Origin: Prosapia bicincta | Lineage: Eukaryota > Arthropoda > Insecta > Hemiptera > Cercopidae | Length of the DNA stretch: 64,000 nucleotides | Assembly: GCA_036971475.1 (NCBI GenBank) | Contig: JBAIZL010000008.1 | Coordinates: forward strand, 5,464,001-5,528,000 | Direction: 5' to 3' | Shown here: positions 34,330 through 47,051 of the stretch, piece after piece | Layout of the letters: each line of letters starts with the position of its first letter | Numbering within the stretch: position 1 is the first letter of the stretch | The notes under the pieces: model-generated | Seen by the model: the letters and a program-made list of their open reading frames with translations, nothing else | What the model was told of the DNA's origin: nothing | Database searches by the model: none | Program-made: the position numbers and the translations under genes

Positions 34330-37300
34330 GACACTCACTGTAACATTGTCTGCACAATCCGGCGTTCCACTTAGATCCGACCCTCACTCTCACGTAGCCT
34401 ACACTGTACGTCAGTCCACTTACATACGACCCGCACTGTCACGTAGCCTACACTGTACGTCAGTCCACTTACATACGACCCGCACTGTCACGTAGCCTAC
34501 ACTGTACGTCAGTCCACTTAGATCCGACCCGCACTGTCACGTAGCCTACACTGTACGTCAGTCCACTTACATACGACCCGCACTGTCACGTAGCCTACAC
34601 TGTACGTCAGTCCACTTACATACGACCCGCACTGTCACGTAGCCTACACTGTACGTCAGTCCACTTACATACGACCCGCACTGTCACGTAGCCTACACTG
34701 TACGTCAGTCCACTTAGATCCGACCCGCACTGTCACGTAGCCTACACTGTACGTCAGTCCACTTACATACGACCCGCACTGTCACGTAGCCTACACTGTA
34801 CGTCAGTCCACTTAGATCCGACCCGCACTGTCACGTAGCCTACACTGTACGTCAGTCCACTTACATACGACCCGCACTGTCACGTAGCCTACACTGTACG
34901 TCAGTCCACTTACATACGACCCGCACTGTCACGTAGCCTACACTGTACCTCAGTCCACTTACATACGACCCGCACTGTCACGTAGCCTACACTGTACGTC
35001 AGTCCACTTACATACGACCCGCACTGTCACGTAGCCTACACTGTACCTCAGTCCACTTACATACGACCCGCACTGTCACGTAGCCTACACTGTACCTCAG
35101 TCCACTTACATACGACCCGCACTGTCACGTAGCCTACACTGTACCTCAGTCCACTTACATACGACCCTAACTGTCACGTAGCCTACACTGTACCTCAGTC
35201 CACTTACATACGACCCGCACTGTCACGTAGCCTACACTGTACCTCAGTCCACTTACATACGACCCGCACTGTCACGTAGCCTACACTGTACCTCAGTCCA
35301 CTTACATACGACCCTAACTGTCACGTAGCCTACACTGTACCTCAGTCCACTTACATACGACCCGCACTGTCACGTAGCCTACACTGTACCTCAGTCCACT
35401 TACATACGACCCGCACTGTCACGTAGCCTACACTGTACGTCAATCCACTTACATACGACCCGCACTGTCACGTAGCCTACACTGTACGTCAGTCCACTTA
35501 CATACGACCCGCACTGTCACGTAGCCTACACTGTACGTCAGTCCACTTACATACGACCCGCACTGTCACGTAGCCTACACTGTACGTCAGTCCACTTACA
35601 TACGACCCGCACTGTCACGTAGCCTACACTGTACCTCAGTCCACTTACATACGACCCGCACTGTCACGTAGCCTACACTGTACGTCAGTCCACTCACATA
35701 CGACCCGCACTGTCACGTAGCCTACACTGTACGTCAGTGCACTTACATACGACACGCACTGTCACGTAGCCTACACTGTACCTCAGTCCACTTACGTACG
35801 ACCCGCACTGTCACGTAGCCTACACTGTACCTCAGTCCACTTACATACGAACCGCACTGTCACGTAGCCTACACTGTACGTCAGTCCACTTACATACGAC
35901 CCGTACTGTCACGTATCCTACACTGTACCTCAGTCCACTTACATACGACCCGCACTGTCACGTAGCCTACACTGTACGTCAGTCCACTTACATACGACCC
36001 GCACTGTCACGTAGCCTACACTGTACGTCAGTCTATTTACATACGACCCGCACTGTCACGTAGCCTACACTGTACCTCAGTCCACTTACATACGACCCGC
36101 ACTGTCACGTAGCCTACACTGTACGTCAGTCCACTTACATACGACCCGCACTGTCACGTAGCCTACACTGTACGTCAGTGCACTTACATACGACACGCAC
36201 TGTCACGTAGCCTACACTGTACCTCAGTCCACTTACATACGACCTGCACTGTCACGTAGCCTACACTGTACGTCAGTCCACTTACATACGACCCGCACTG
36301 TCACGTAGCCTACACTGTACGTCAGTCCACTTACATACGACCCGCACTGTCACGTAGCCTACACTGTACGTCAGTCCACTTACATACGACCCGCACTGTC
36401 ACGTAGCCTACACTGTACCTCAGCCCACTTACATACGACCCGCACTGTCGCGTAGCCTACACTGTACCTCAGTCCACTTACATACGACCCGCACTGTCAC
36501 GTAGCCTACAATGATCGGCGTTCCACTTAGATCCGACCCTCACTGTCACATTGTCTGCACAATCCGGCGTTCCACTTACATACGACCCGCACTGTCACGT
36601 AGCCTACACTGCACCTCAGTCCACTTACATACGACCCGCACTGTCACGTAGCCTACACTGTACCTCAGTCCACTTACATACGACCCGCACTGTCACGTAG
36701 CCTACACTGTACGTCAGTCCACTTACATACGACCCGCACTGTCACGTAGCCTACACTGTACCTCAGTCCACTTACATACGACCCGCACTGTCACGTAGCC
36801 TACACTGTACGTCAGTCCACTTACATACGACCCGCACTGTCACGTAGCCTACACTGTACGTCAGTCCACTTACATACGACCCGCACTGTCACGTAGCCTA
36901 CACTGTACCTCAGTCCACTTACATACGACCCGCACTGTCACGTAGCCTACACTGTACGTCAGTCCACTTACATACGACGCGCACTGTCACGTAGCCTACA
37001 CTGTACGTCAGTCCACTTACATACGACCCGCACTGTCACGTAGCCTACACTGTACCTCAGTCCACTTACATACGACCCGCACTGTCACGTAGCCTACACT
37101 GTACCTCAGTCCACTTACATACGACCCGCACTGTCACGTAGCCTACACTGTACCTCATTCCACTTACATACGACCCGCACTGTCACGTAGCCTACACTGT
37201 ACGTCAGTCCACTTACATACGACCCGCACTGTCACGTAGCCTACACTGTACCTCAGTCCACTTACATACGACCCGCACTGTCACGTAGCCTACACTGTAC

Positions 37301-37800
37301 GTCAGTCCACTTACATACGACCCGCACTGTCACGTAGCCTACACTGTACCTCAGTCCACTTACATACGACCCGCACTGTCACGTAGCCTACACTGTACGT
37401 CAGTCCACTTACATACGACCCTAACTGTCACGTAGCCTACACTGTACCTCAGTCCACTTACATACGACTCGCACTGTCACGTAGCCTACACTGTACCTCA
37501 GTCCACTTACATACCACCCGCACTGTCACGTAGCCTACACTGTACGTCAGTCCACTTACATACGACCCGCACTGTCGCGTAGCCTACACTGTACCTCAGT
37601 CCACTTACATACGACCCGCACTGTCGCGTAGCCTACACTGTACCTCAGTCCACTTACATACGACCCGCACTGTCACGTAGCCTACAATGATCGGCGTTCC
37701 ACTTAGATCCGACCCTCACTGTCACATTGTCTGCACAATCCGGCGTTCCACTTAGATCCGACCCTCACTCTCACGTAGCCTACACTGTACGTCAATCCAC
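34330..37800. repeat. 49-bp satellite, homogeneous block (about 70 copies)
   Basis: The unit CACTGTCACGTAGCCTACAC then TGTACGTCAGTCCACTTACA then TACGACCCG is 49 bp and repeats with few variants (TACGTCAG/TACCTCAG, CATACG/GATCCG). A distinctive block, ATGATCGGCGTTCCACTTAG...CACATTGTCTGCACAATCCGG, occurs near 36510 and again near 37687, with a related version at the left edge near 34345. Whole multi-kilobase segments were therefore duplicated along with it. Confidence 0.95.
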
Positions 37801-39035
37801 TAACATACGACCTGCACTGTCACGTAGCCTGCAGTGAACGGCGTTCCACTTAGACTCTACCCTCACTTTCACGTTGCCTGCAATGTCCTGCGTTCCAATT
37901 AGATCCGACCCTCACTCTCACGTTGCCTGGACAGTCAGGATTTCCACTTAAATTTAATCCTTCGCTGTCACGTTGCTTACACTATCCGGTTTTCCACTTA
38001 GAGCCGAACTTCTCTGCCACGTTGCCTGCACTGTCCGGCGTTCCACTTGGATCCTAGCCTCACTGTAACGTAGCCTGAACAATCAGGACTTCCACTTGAA
38101 TTCGATCCTTCGCTGTCACGTTGCCTACACTATCCGACGTTCCACTTAGAGCCGAACCTATCTGTCACGTTGCCTGGACAGTCAGGCGTTCCACTTAAAT
38201 TTGATTCTCACTGTTACGTTGGCTGCACTGTCCGGCGTTTCACTTAGATTCTACCCTCGCTGTCACGTTGCCTCCACTGTATGGCGTTCCACTTAGATCC
38301 GACCCTTACTGACACGTTGCGTGCAGTGTCTGGCATTCCACTTAGACCCGACCCTAGCCTTTTTGTTGCCTGCTCTGCCCGGCTTTCCATTTGGATTCGA
38401 CCCTCACTGGATTATCCCTGCACTGTCCAGCGTTCCACTTACACCCGACCCTCACTGTTACATTGGCTGCACTGGTCAGCTTTCCACTTAGATTCGACCC
38501 TCACTGTCATTTTCTCTGCAGTGTCCAGCGTTCCACTTACACCCGACCCTCAGTGTCACGTTGCCTGCACTGACCGGCTTTCCACTTAGATTCGACCCTC
38601 ACTGTCATTTTCTCTGCACTGTCCAGCGTTCCACTTACACCCGACCCTCACTGTCACGTTGCCTGCACTCACCGGCTTTCCACTTACACCCGACCCTCAC
38701 TGTCACGTTGCCTGCACTTTCCAGCGTTCCACTTACACCCGACCCTCATTGTCACGTTGCATGCACTGACCGGATTTTCACTTAGATACGATCCTCGTTT
38801 TTATTTTGCCTGCACTGTCCGGCTTTCCATTTTGATCCGACCCTCACTGTCACGTTGCCGGCGTGTCTCTTTAATCCGAACCTCACTGTCACGTTGCCTA
38901 CGCTATCCGGCGATCTTCATAGATCCGACCCTCAATGTCACGTTGTCTACAATGCTCGATGTTATACCTAGATTTGATCCTCAATGTCACGTTGCCTGGA
39001 CTCTCCGGCATTCCACTTAGAACCGGCTTCCCCTG
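37801..39035. repeat. 49-bp satellite, diverged border
   Basis: Units of about 47-50 bp of the form CTCACTGTCACGTTGCCTGCACTGTCCGGCGTTCCACTTAG continue the array with many substitutions and small indels, increasingly decayed to the right. The open frames at 38281-39020 are produced by the repeat. Confidence 0.9.
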
Positions 39036-39837
39036 TGTTCAAGTATAGGCCAACTGTGCATGAACTGCCTCTGGCAATTGTTTAGGAAGATTGTTGCTCG
39101 CAACATAATCCCCTGAAATAGCCCGGGTCTGTTGTATGGTTCGAGGCGTATATCAAACTATAAGGCTCTTGTATATTGTTGGGGTTTGATGGTTGTGTTA
39201 GCAAGTGCTTCAGATTGTAAATCACATACCCCATAAATACGTTTCATTTCTGTGTAGAGTCATCAGAATTATGAGTCTACACCTATAGGATGGCAACGAC
39301 CATAGGAACAGCTACAGGAAGGTATTGACCCCGAAAGTCCATCTGGTTAGTCCTAGTGTAGCTAGACATTGGATCTCGTGTTAGTGATGGTTGTACGGTT
39401 AAACGCTAGTATACGGGTTTTAGTACCGGAATAATAATGTAATATATAAGTGAAACAAGGAAAGTATTTGTACTATTGAGACACGGTCTGAGGTATAAGA
39501 AGTGAGTTTCCTAAGCCAGCAGATATTTGGTTGAATATAACTGCGCAAGCGGTCTGAAGGTCGCTTGATCACCTCATTGTCTGTCGCTATGTTCAAGGCA
39601 ACTGATAACTCATATCGACCTCATTACATTTTATGAGCGGGATAAACATTCCTAACTCTATGTGCTTATAAATAATCTAAAAATAGGCAATGTTACAAGT
39701 TTCTTAGAGTAGGAATTGTCAACCCGTTTTCTATAGGCCTATCGGAATCACTAACCAACTAATAAACGTTTGTGTGGGTTCGTACAAGTCAGCATTAACC
39801 AAAATAACAAGGTAGTAGTAGCATTTTACTAGCAACC
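39036..39837. other. Single-copy spacer, no gene seen
   Basis: No repeat structure and no credible open frame. Confidence 0.4.
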
Positions 39838-41690
39838 TATATCTGTTACTACCAACATGTATCTGTTACTAGCAAACATGTATCTGTTACTACCAACATG
39901 TATCTGTAGCTACCAACATGTATCTGTTAATAGCAACACGTATCTGTTACTAGCAACATATATCTTTTACAAGCAACATGTATCTGTTACTACCAACATG
40001 TATCTGTTACTAGCAACATATATCTTTTACAAGCAACATGTATCTGTTACTACCAACATGTATCTGTTACTAGCAAACATGTATCTGTTGCTACCAACAT
40101 GTATCTGTAGCTACCAACATGTATCTGTTAATAACAACACCTATCTGTTACTAGCAACATATATCTTTTACAAGCAACATGGATCTTATACTACTAACAT
40201 GTATCTGTTACTAGCACCATGAATCGGCTACTACCAACATGTATCTGTTACTACCAACATGTATCTGTTACTAGCAAACATGTATCTGTTGCTACCAACA
40301 TGTATCTGTAGCTACCAACATGTAGCTGTTAATAGCAACACCTATCTGTTACTAGCAACATATATCTTTTACAAGCAACATGGATCTTATACTACTAACA
40401 TGTATCTGTTACTAGCACCATGAATCGGCTACTACCAACATGTATCTGTTACTAGCAGCATGCATGTGTTACTAGCAACCATGTATCTGTAGCTACCAAC
40501 ATGTATCAATAGTAACACGTATCTGTTACTAGCAACATATATCTTTTACAAGCAACATGTATCTGTTACTAACAACATGTATCTGTTACTAGCAAACATG
40601 TATCTGTTACTACCAACATGTATCTGTTGCTACCAACATGTATCTGTTAATATCAACACGTATCTGTTACTAGCAACATGGATCTGATACTACTAACTTG
40701 TATCTATTACTAGCACCATGAATCGGCTACTACCAACATGTATCTGTTACTAGCAGCATGCATCTGTTACTAGCAACTTGCATCTGTAACTAGCAACAAA
40801 CAACTGTTACTAACAACATGCATCTGTAACTAGCAACATGTATCTATTACTAGCAACATGCATCTGTTACTAGCAACCTGCATCTGTTTGCTAGCAGCAT
40901 GTATCTATTACTAGACGCCTGCATCTGTTACTAGCAACGTGTATTTTTTACAAGCAACATGCATCTGCTACTACCAACATGTATCTGTTACTACCAACAT
41001 GTATCTGTTACTAGTAACTTGCATCTGTTACTAACAACATGCATCTGTTACTACCAACATACACCTGTTACTAGCAGCATGTATCTATTACTAGCAACAT
41101 AGATCTGTTACTACCAACATGTGTTTGTTACTACCAACCTGCATCTGTTACTAGCAGCATGTATCTATTACTAGACACTTGCATCTGTTACTAGCAGCAT
41201 GTATCTATTACTAGACACTTGCATCTGTTACTAGCAGCATGTATCTATTACAGGACACTTGCATCTGTTACTACCGACATGCACCTGTTACTAGCAACAT
41301 GCATCTGGTACTAGCAACATATATATAAAACTAGCGATATGCATCTGTTACTAGCAACTTGCATCTGTTACTAGCAACATGTATATGAAACTAGCGACAT
41401 GCGTCTGTTACTAGCAACATCGATCTGTTACTACCAACCTGCATCTGTTACTTAGCAACATGCATCTTTTACTACCAACATGCATCTGTTACTATCAACA
41501 TGTATCTTTTACTAGCAGCATGCATCTGTTACTAGCAACATGTACATGAAACTAGCGATATGCGTCTGTTACTAGCAACATGCATCTGTTACTACTAACA
41601 TGTATCTGTTATTAGCAACATGCATCTGATACTAGCAAAATGTATCCTTTACAAGCAACCTGCATCTGTCATTAGCACTATGTATCAAGT
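39838..41690. repeat. 20-bp satellite (about 90 copies)
   Basis: The unit AACATGTATCTGTTACTAGC repeats with common variants (TACCAACATG, CATGCATCTG, AGCAGCATG). Blocks of ten or more units are duplicated (39900-40220 versus about 40240-40470). The frame 39857-40222 is a repeat artefact. Confidence 0.95.
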
Positions 41691-43816
41691 TGCTCAAAGT
41701 TTCAATAGCATCAAACGAAATGGTGTCACTGATCTAGTACTACTTTTGTCTGCGGGTAGGAAGTATTCATTTATACTGGCCTTCAATGAGCTGAGGCGAT
41801 GTTCAGTTTGAGGTCGGCAAAAGTAGATATGCTTTTTTCGTTTTCTTTCAAAAATGAGTTTAATATTTCAAAAGTATTACAGTTGTTTTTTATTCATTTT
41901 CCCACAGTGTTATTTTACGTTTGTTTTGTTTACTTATTCCAGATGTTCAGTTTTCCAAATATTTAACTCATATAAGCTTATTTTAAAAGCCAATCAAACT
42001 TCATTATTAAATTATAACTTTACGTAACAGAAAGAATTAGAAATGGTTTTATTTTTCATTAACCTGTCCCGAGTACCCCCAAGGGGTACGCTTATTACAG
42101 TTTGAGAACCTCTGGTTTAGACGATGTGGCGTTGTGTGACAATGTGTGTTGGCAATGGTGACTAATATTATAAATATAATTATTTAGATTCTACACGTAT
42201 TCGATTCCGGCAGAAACATTATACCTGACTATCCAAAAAGACTTCGAAATCACGGAGAAAACTAATAAAACCTCTAGGAGGTGCAGTCAAAACCAACTTG
42301 ACAATGCGCAAAAAACATTTAAAAATCACTGAGTTTCTTATAAAACAGAGGGAGTGTCAACAATAACCAGAGTACTGTTCATAAAATACGAGGCGAACAG
42401 AGTTAAAAGTTAAACACGTCCTCCTTGTTTCGTGCGGCGATACAAAAACCTATACCTCTTCACTTGTACACGTTGACCTGTTGGCAGATTTAATTTTCAT
42501 ATTTTTTGTAACAAAATTTATCGTAACTGGATACTAGTGGGTATATTCTAATGTAAGATAACATAGTGCTCTGTTAAAACAAACGTGATTTTTTTCAAAA
42601 TTATTAATTTTTGGGGTGTTACCACCACGTTTTTTTATTTTTTTCCTTGTTTCTTAAGGATTTTTACGTCGTGATGTTTATTTTTGTTGGCAGTATCGAT
42701 CGTAGGATGTAAATAATTCCTTAATACTAGATAGCAGTATATTAAACATCACCGCCAAAACTAGTATTTTATGCATTCCTTCTACATTTAATTCGATGTA
42801 ACATTTGACATTTAGGTTAGGTTAGTTTAAGTTATCATACTTTTTGAATGACAAAAATGTTTATTAAATAATATTCACATTAATTCGAACTTCAATTATA
42901 ATTAATCCAAAGACTTAAACAAAATTTATTTTCAGTATATCTTTTGGTCACTAGGAAAGTTACACCATATTACGGTTATTGTTGTGTAATGGGTAGAAAT
43001 ATATTCTAACAAAATACAAATCTTCAAGATAAATAATATTTTACGTTCTACAAATTATATTGAATCAAACCAATACTGTTTAGGAACGGAATTTTTAAGA
43101 ATAATATTCAAATTTATAATAAAAACTTCTGTACTTCTAACATATGCGTCCGGTTGATTACATATAGTGTAAGTATTTCCGGGGATGGGGTTAACATTTG
43201 AAAAACTCTGTTAATGGCCGGTTTTCTGATTTAACTGCTAATTGTGATTTCATAAACAACATCAAAGTTCATATACCGTGTAAATGTTTTTCGAACTGTC
43301 TGTACTTAATGCTCGATAGCCGTGAACTGTAAACTAAGGTCTTATTAATTATATTATTACATTACTAGCTATCTTTCTGATTGGCAAGTTGCAATTCCTT
43401 TCTGTTTTTACGTTTATGATAATAATTAAATGTTAAAAACATCTTGTTTTTGCAACACAGTTTTGCCCCATCAAATTTTTTTCAAAAATAATTATCCATT
43501 GTAAAAGTTTTTATAGTAATTTTATGCTTTTACAAAAAAATTCTGTTACAAATGCACAAAAAATTGCAGATTTGGCTTCAGGCGTTGATAAAATGCGTTT
43601 AATTTAGTTGGGCCACAAAAAGGTTGTTACTATTTGAAAATTTATTTTGTCTTTGTATTTAATTACTGTATAGAACTGTGGCCGAGGTAGAGGCAGAGGT
43701 ATATCAAGTCTGGGAAGGAACGACGAAAGGGAGAGAGACAGAAATTAAAGTAAATGTAGTTTGGTTAGGAAACGGATGACGGCTGCGTGTTTTGCGCAAG
43801 AAAATATCATTTACAC
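41691..43816. other. AT-rich spacer with hAT scrap
   Basis: At 42060-42120 the minus strand reads CCAGAGGTTCTCAAACTGTA, a typical hAT-type end, without a visible partner. Otherwise no gene is recognised. Confidence 0.4.
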
Positions 43817-43943
43817 CACGGGTACCCAAACGTTTTGGTACAACGCCCTCTCTTCTTGAAATGAAAGCGTTCACTTTACACTATAAACAAATGGTATGGG
43901 CATATGTAAAAGAAACAAATATTAATATATAATATATATTAAT
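43817..43943 (-). mobile_element. Truncated copy of the hAT-like element at 32156
   Basis: CACGGGTACCCAAACGTTTT followed by GGTACAACGCCCTCTCTTCTTGAAATGAAA matches the reverse complement of the right half of the 32156-32637 element, including the later AAAAGAAACAAATATTA. It stops where the Penelope-like element begins at 43946. Confidence 0.65.
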
Positions 43944-44015
43944 CCCTTAAACAATAGCTTATGACTATCCGAACTTTGAATTTAGTAAATTTGTTAAAAC
44001 TTACTGAGACAGAAC

Positions 44016-44052
44016 GTTTTCGATCGCTATGTGCCGATCTTCATCAGTGTCT
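44016..44052 (-). ncRNA. Hammerhead ribozyme core motif
   Basis: The minus strand reads CTGATGA, then AGATCG-GCACATAG-CGATC (stem II with loop), then GAAAACG. These are the invariant CUGAUGA and GAAA boxes with a good stem II between them. Stems I and III and the cleavage site could not be assigned confidently by eye, so activity is uncertain. Confidence 0.5.
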
Positions 44053-44069
44053 TCTCCTTGGAGATGTTG

Positions 44070-44430
44070 GGTTAAGCGGTGACGGTTTCAAAGGTAGGTT
44101 TTCGATAGTATCGAAGAGTATACTATGAGTGATTTGTATTGTGTTTGTTCGTTTAATATGTTTGTACTTTGTGTTTTTGTAAATTTCATATTGTTCTAGT
44201 GTGTTTAGATGTGGTCCTTTTTTGTTGATGTGTAGGATTTCTAGGTTATGGTAAATGTCTGTGTATTTGTGTCCTGTATCTTTTATGTGGTTGTAAAATG
44301 TTGAGTTGGTGTTCTGTTTGTGTTCCTCGATTCTTTGTTTAAAGCTCCTACTTGTTTGTCCAATGTAGAATTTGTTACATTCGTCGCAGTTCAGTTTGTA
44401 TAGGCCTGGCGCTTGTAGTTTATTATCCTT
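44070..44430 (-). pseudogene. Penelope-like GIY-YIG endonuclease domain
   Basis: On the minus strand from about 44425: GLYKLNCDECNKFYIGQTSR then SFKQRIEEHKQNT and HIKDTGHKY. The GLY...YIG pair, the CxxC between them and the following Arg/Glu are the expected features of PLE endonucleases. The domain appears uninterrupted here, but there is no upstream reverse transcriptase and no start. Confidence 0.75.
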
Positions 44431-44673
44431 GTTGTTGGTGTTGTGTTGTATTTTGTATTCTAACTTGTTATTAGTTTTGTATGCTATTTTGTATCCTAAA
44501 TAATTTTTTGAAATTTGCGGGCTATTTTGTTTGTTGTTTTGTTTATGAATGGTGATGTGTTAAACAAATGGTAATGTGTTAAACAAATGGTAATGTGTAA
44601 AACGTTCTGTCTCAGTAAGTTTTAACAAATTTACTAAATTTAAAGTTCGGATAGTCATAAACTATTGTTTAAG

Positions 44674-44731
<58 letters not shown>
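44674..44731. repeat. (TA)n microsatellite
   Basis: About 25 TA dinucleotides between the Penelope-like element and the SINE body; possibly the SINE's 3' tail. Confidence 0.9.
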
Positions 44732-44732
<1 letters not shown>

Positions 44733-44734
44733 TA

Positions 44735-45006
44735 GAGATGGCTGCCGTATAGATCAGGAAAAACCCATTCTCCAGGCGGTTCTGGAGCGAGGTCATGTAT
44801 CCCACAGGAACAGGGGGGTTTGATGCCAAGGGAACGACGGGAGTGGACGGGTTTGATCTATACGGATGCCAAGGGAACGACGGGAGTGGACGTTTTAATT
44901 TATTTTATTCTGAAAAATCTTTGTATCTGTGTCGTATTCGAAACCCGAATGTCAGTGTTCAAGGCACCGACGCCGCTATCCTCTCGGCCACCACGGTCGA
45001 TTGAGA
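44735..45006 (-). mobile_element. tRNA-derived SINE (minus strand)
   Basis: On the minus strand the head reads GACCGTGGTGGCCGAGAGGA then TAGCGGCG, an A-box-like TGGCCGAGNGG (44973-44991). GGGTTTCGAATACGAC follows as a B-box-like motif (44931-44946). The order and spacing are those of a Leu/Ser-type tRNA with degenerate promoter boxes. A non-tRNA body with a duplicated GTCCACTCCCGTCGTTCCC segment follows, and the element ends against a (TA)n tract. Confidence 0.65.
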
Positions 45007-45523
45007 AAGTAGCTTCTGTTGCATCTATATAATAATAGGCCCGAAGTTGTTTCGTTTTGAATAAGTGTAGAATGTCTATAACAGTGCGCAGCAATATTTA
45101 CTTGTTAACAAAAAAAATAAAGAATTCGTTGCATCTAAGTCCTGAAATTTCCTTCGATCAAAACGTAAATATTAGAACATTTCGCACTTTATTTACTTGT
45201 TAAAAAATATGAATGGTTAGTTTTTATTTTTCTGCTGGATATTTATAAGTATAATGATTGAACTCTATAAACAGAATATTAGAAGAGTCTATAATTTACA
45301 ATCAACGTAATAGTGAACTTTCGCAGAATTAAGATTTGTATAAATCAGCTTCTTTACAATTTAAGATATTATAACAAATAAATATATGTTTAGTGGTAGG
45401 AGTACAAGAATCAATACTTCTTTAATTTTAATTTTCTTTATTTTTCCAAACACATAATACAGAATGTTCAATTTAGTAAATCAGTTTATTAATCTTTTGA
45501 ATTTCTCTGTTATTGAAACAAAA

Positions 45524-45817
45524 TTAAATACATACATTATTCAACCCAAAATTATCATTTCCTTCTAAACACATGTACACTTTTCGGATTAGATTTTTAA
45601 AAATAACACAAACACACGTATCTGGTACATCGCAAGATGTGTAAACTGACCATGGACAAGCCGTGTAATGCTGTCTTGTTGTATCGTACTCTGCCAAACC
45701 ATGCCTCTCCATTAAAGACGTTGCTTCCATGATGTAATAATGAGCCAAGGTTTTCCCACACGTACATAGCTTAGGGTTAGCTAAAAGTATTTCGATGTCT
45801 TCGTGAGCTGCCAACAT
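45524..45817 (-). CDS. Small ORF of unknown function, 97 residues
   Basis: Starts at the ATG at 45815-45817; the open frame extends slightly upstream only through a GTG. The product has a CTCGK pair and a later CDVPDTCVC cluster and might bind metal, but no family is recognised. It lies in the repeat-rich left arm of the Polinton-type element, in the same direction as the dUTPase. It could be an accessory gene or a chance frame. Confidence 0.35.
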   Translation of the reverse strand: MLAAHEDIEILLANPKLCTCGKTLAHYYIMEATSLMERHGLAEYDTTRQHYTACPWSVYTSCDVPDTCVCVIFKNLIRKVYMCLEGNDNFGLNNVCI

Positions 45818-46604
45818 AGTGATACGGTTATAAATCTTCACGAGTATTTATACATCTCTAGGATTACTTTCTCTTAGGCTTTAGGTCTATCAAACTTATT
45901 TATACATCTATAGCATTACTTTCTCTTTGGCTTTAGGACTATCAAACTCTGTAAAAAAATATTTCTTCTTCTATTACAATGTACAGGTATAATGATTGAA
46001 CTTTTATAAATAGAATATTAGAAGAGTATATTATTTACAAGAATTATTATTATTTGTGTATAAAGCTTTTTTTTTAAAATTTAGATGTTATAACAAATAA
46101 ATATAACAAACTTGAAGACATTGTTTCTATAGCTTTAGTAGAATTATTGGAACAGTATAATGATTGAAAATTATAAATAGAATATTAGAAGAGTCTATTA
46201 TTTACAAGAATTATTATTTGTGTATAAAGCTTCTTTTTACAAATTTAGATGTTATAACAAATAAATATAATAAACTTGCAGCTTTAACCTTAAGACATTA
46301 TCTCCAAAGTTTTAGTAATTCAATTATATTATGTATTATTATATATTTATTTTTAATTAAAGAAATCAAACTTTATAAATAGAATATTAGAAAATTCCGT
46401 TATTTACAAAGTATGTGATTCTCAACATTCACCAAATAACTCACGCATTATGTGAATCAAAGTCATGAAAACACCTTTAAATTGTTCTTAGTTTCAATGT
46501 TGTTAATTCAAACAATAGATAGGAGTATAAGGAAAATGAATAATATTTAATTTTAATTTTATTTATTTATCTAAACACATAATGGAGTATGTTGCTATAA
46601 TAAT

Positions 46605-47051
46605 TCAATTAATTCCACTTGATCCAAAACCTTTTGAATTTCTCTCTGTCACATCTACACATTTCATTTCATAAAGTTCAGGATAGTAGGCTTTCTCACA
46701 TATCAATTGTGCAATTCTGTCTCCCCTATTTACAATAAAATCTGTATTAGAATGATTAAACAACAACACGCACACATTTCCCGTATAATCTTTATCTATT
46801 ACTCCACCCCCTACAGTTATAAAATTATTTACAGCTAATCCTGATCTAGGTGCTATTCTTCCGTAACATTTATCAGGTAGTTTAATACTAATGTCAGTTT
46901 TTATTAATTGTTTTCCATTTTGTGGAACAACACTTGAATATGCACTTCTTAAATCATATCCTACTGATAGAGGTGAACATCTTTGTGGAGCAAATCCATA
47001 CTCTGATAACATAAAGTATCCTAACTTGACATTTGAAGAACATTCCTCCAT
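46605..47051 (-). CDS. dut: dUTPase
   Basis: A 148-residue trimeric-type dUTP pyrophosphatase, which converts dUTP to dUMP and pyrophosphate and so limits uracil entry into viral DNA. All five family motifs are present in order: VGYDLRSA (about 31), GRIAPRSGLA (about 65), GGGVIDKDYTGNV (about 81), RGDRIAQLI (about 110) and the Gly-rich C-terminal RNSKGFGSSG (about 136), whose Phe/Gly arm closes over the active site. Length is normal for the family and the frame is intact. The ATG at 47049-47051 directly follows a TTTTTTTACAG stretch on the coding strand, so an upstream leader exon is possible. It sits alone on the leftward arm between direct repeats. Confidence 0.95.
   Translation of the reverse strand: MEECSSNVKLGYFMLSEYGFAPQRCSPLSVGYDLRSAYSSVVPQNGKQLIKTDISIKLPDKCYGRIAPRSGLAVNNFITVGGGVIDKDYTGNVCVLLFNHSNTDFIVNRGDRIAQLICEKAYYPELYEMKCVDVTERNSKGFGSSGIN

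Larger units (their letters stand above)
43946..44673 (-). mobile_element. 5'-truncated Penelope-like element with 75-bp inverted ends
   Basis: Inverted repeats of 75 bp at 43946-44020 and 44599-44673 (CTTAAACAATAG...AGAACGTTTT and complement) enclose a minus-strand GIY-YIG endonuclease. No reverse transcriptase is present. Just inside the left repeat the minus strand (44050 to 44016) carries CTGATGA - GATCG hairpin CGATC - GAAAACG, a hammerhead ribozyme core as reported for Penelope-like terminal repeats. Confidence 0.75.

Noticed and set aside
34330..37800. CRISPR array
   Set aside because: Head-to-tail satellite without unique spacers, in eukaryotic DNA.
38281..39020. Plus-strand open frames rich in PDPHCH-type repeats
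   Set aside because: They come from the diverged 49-bp satellite.
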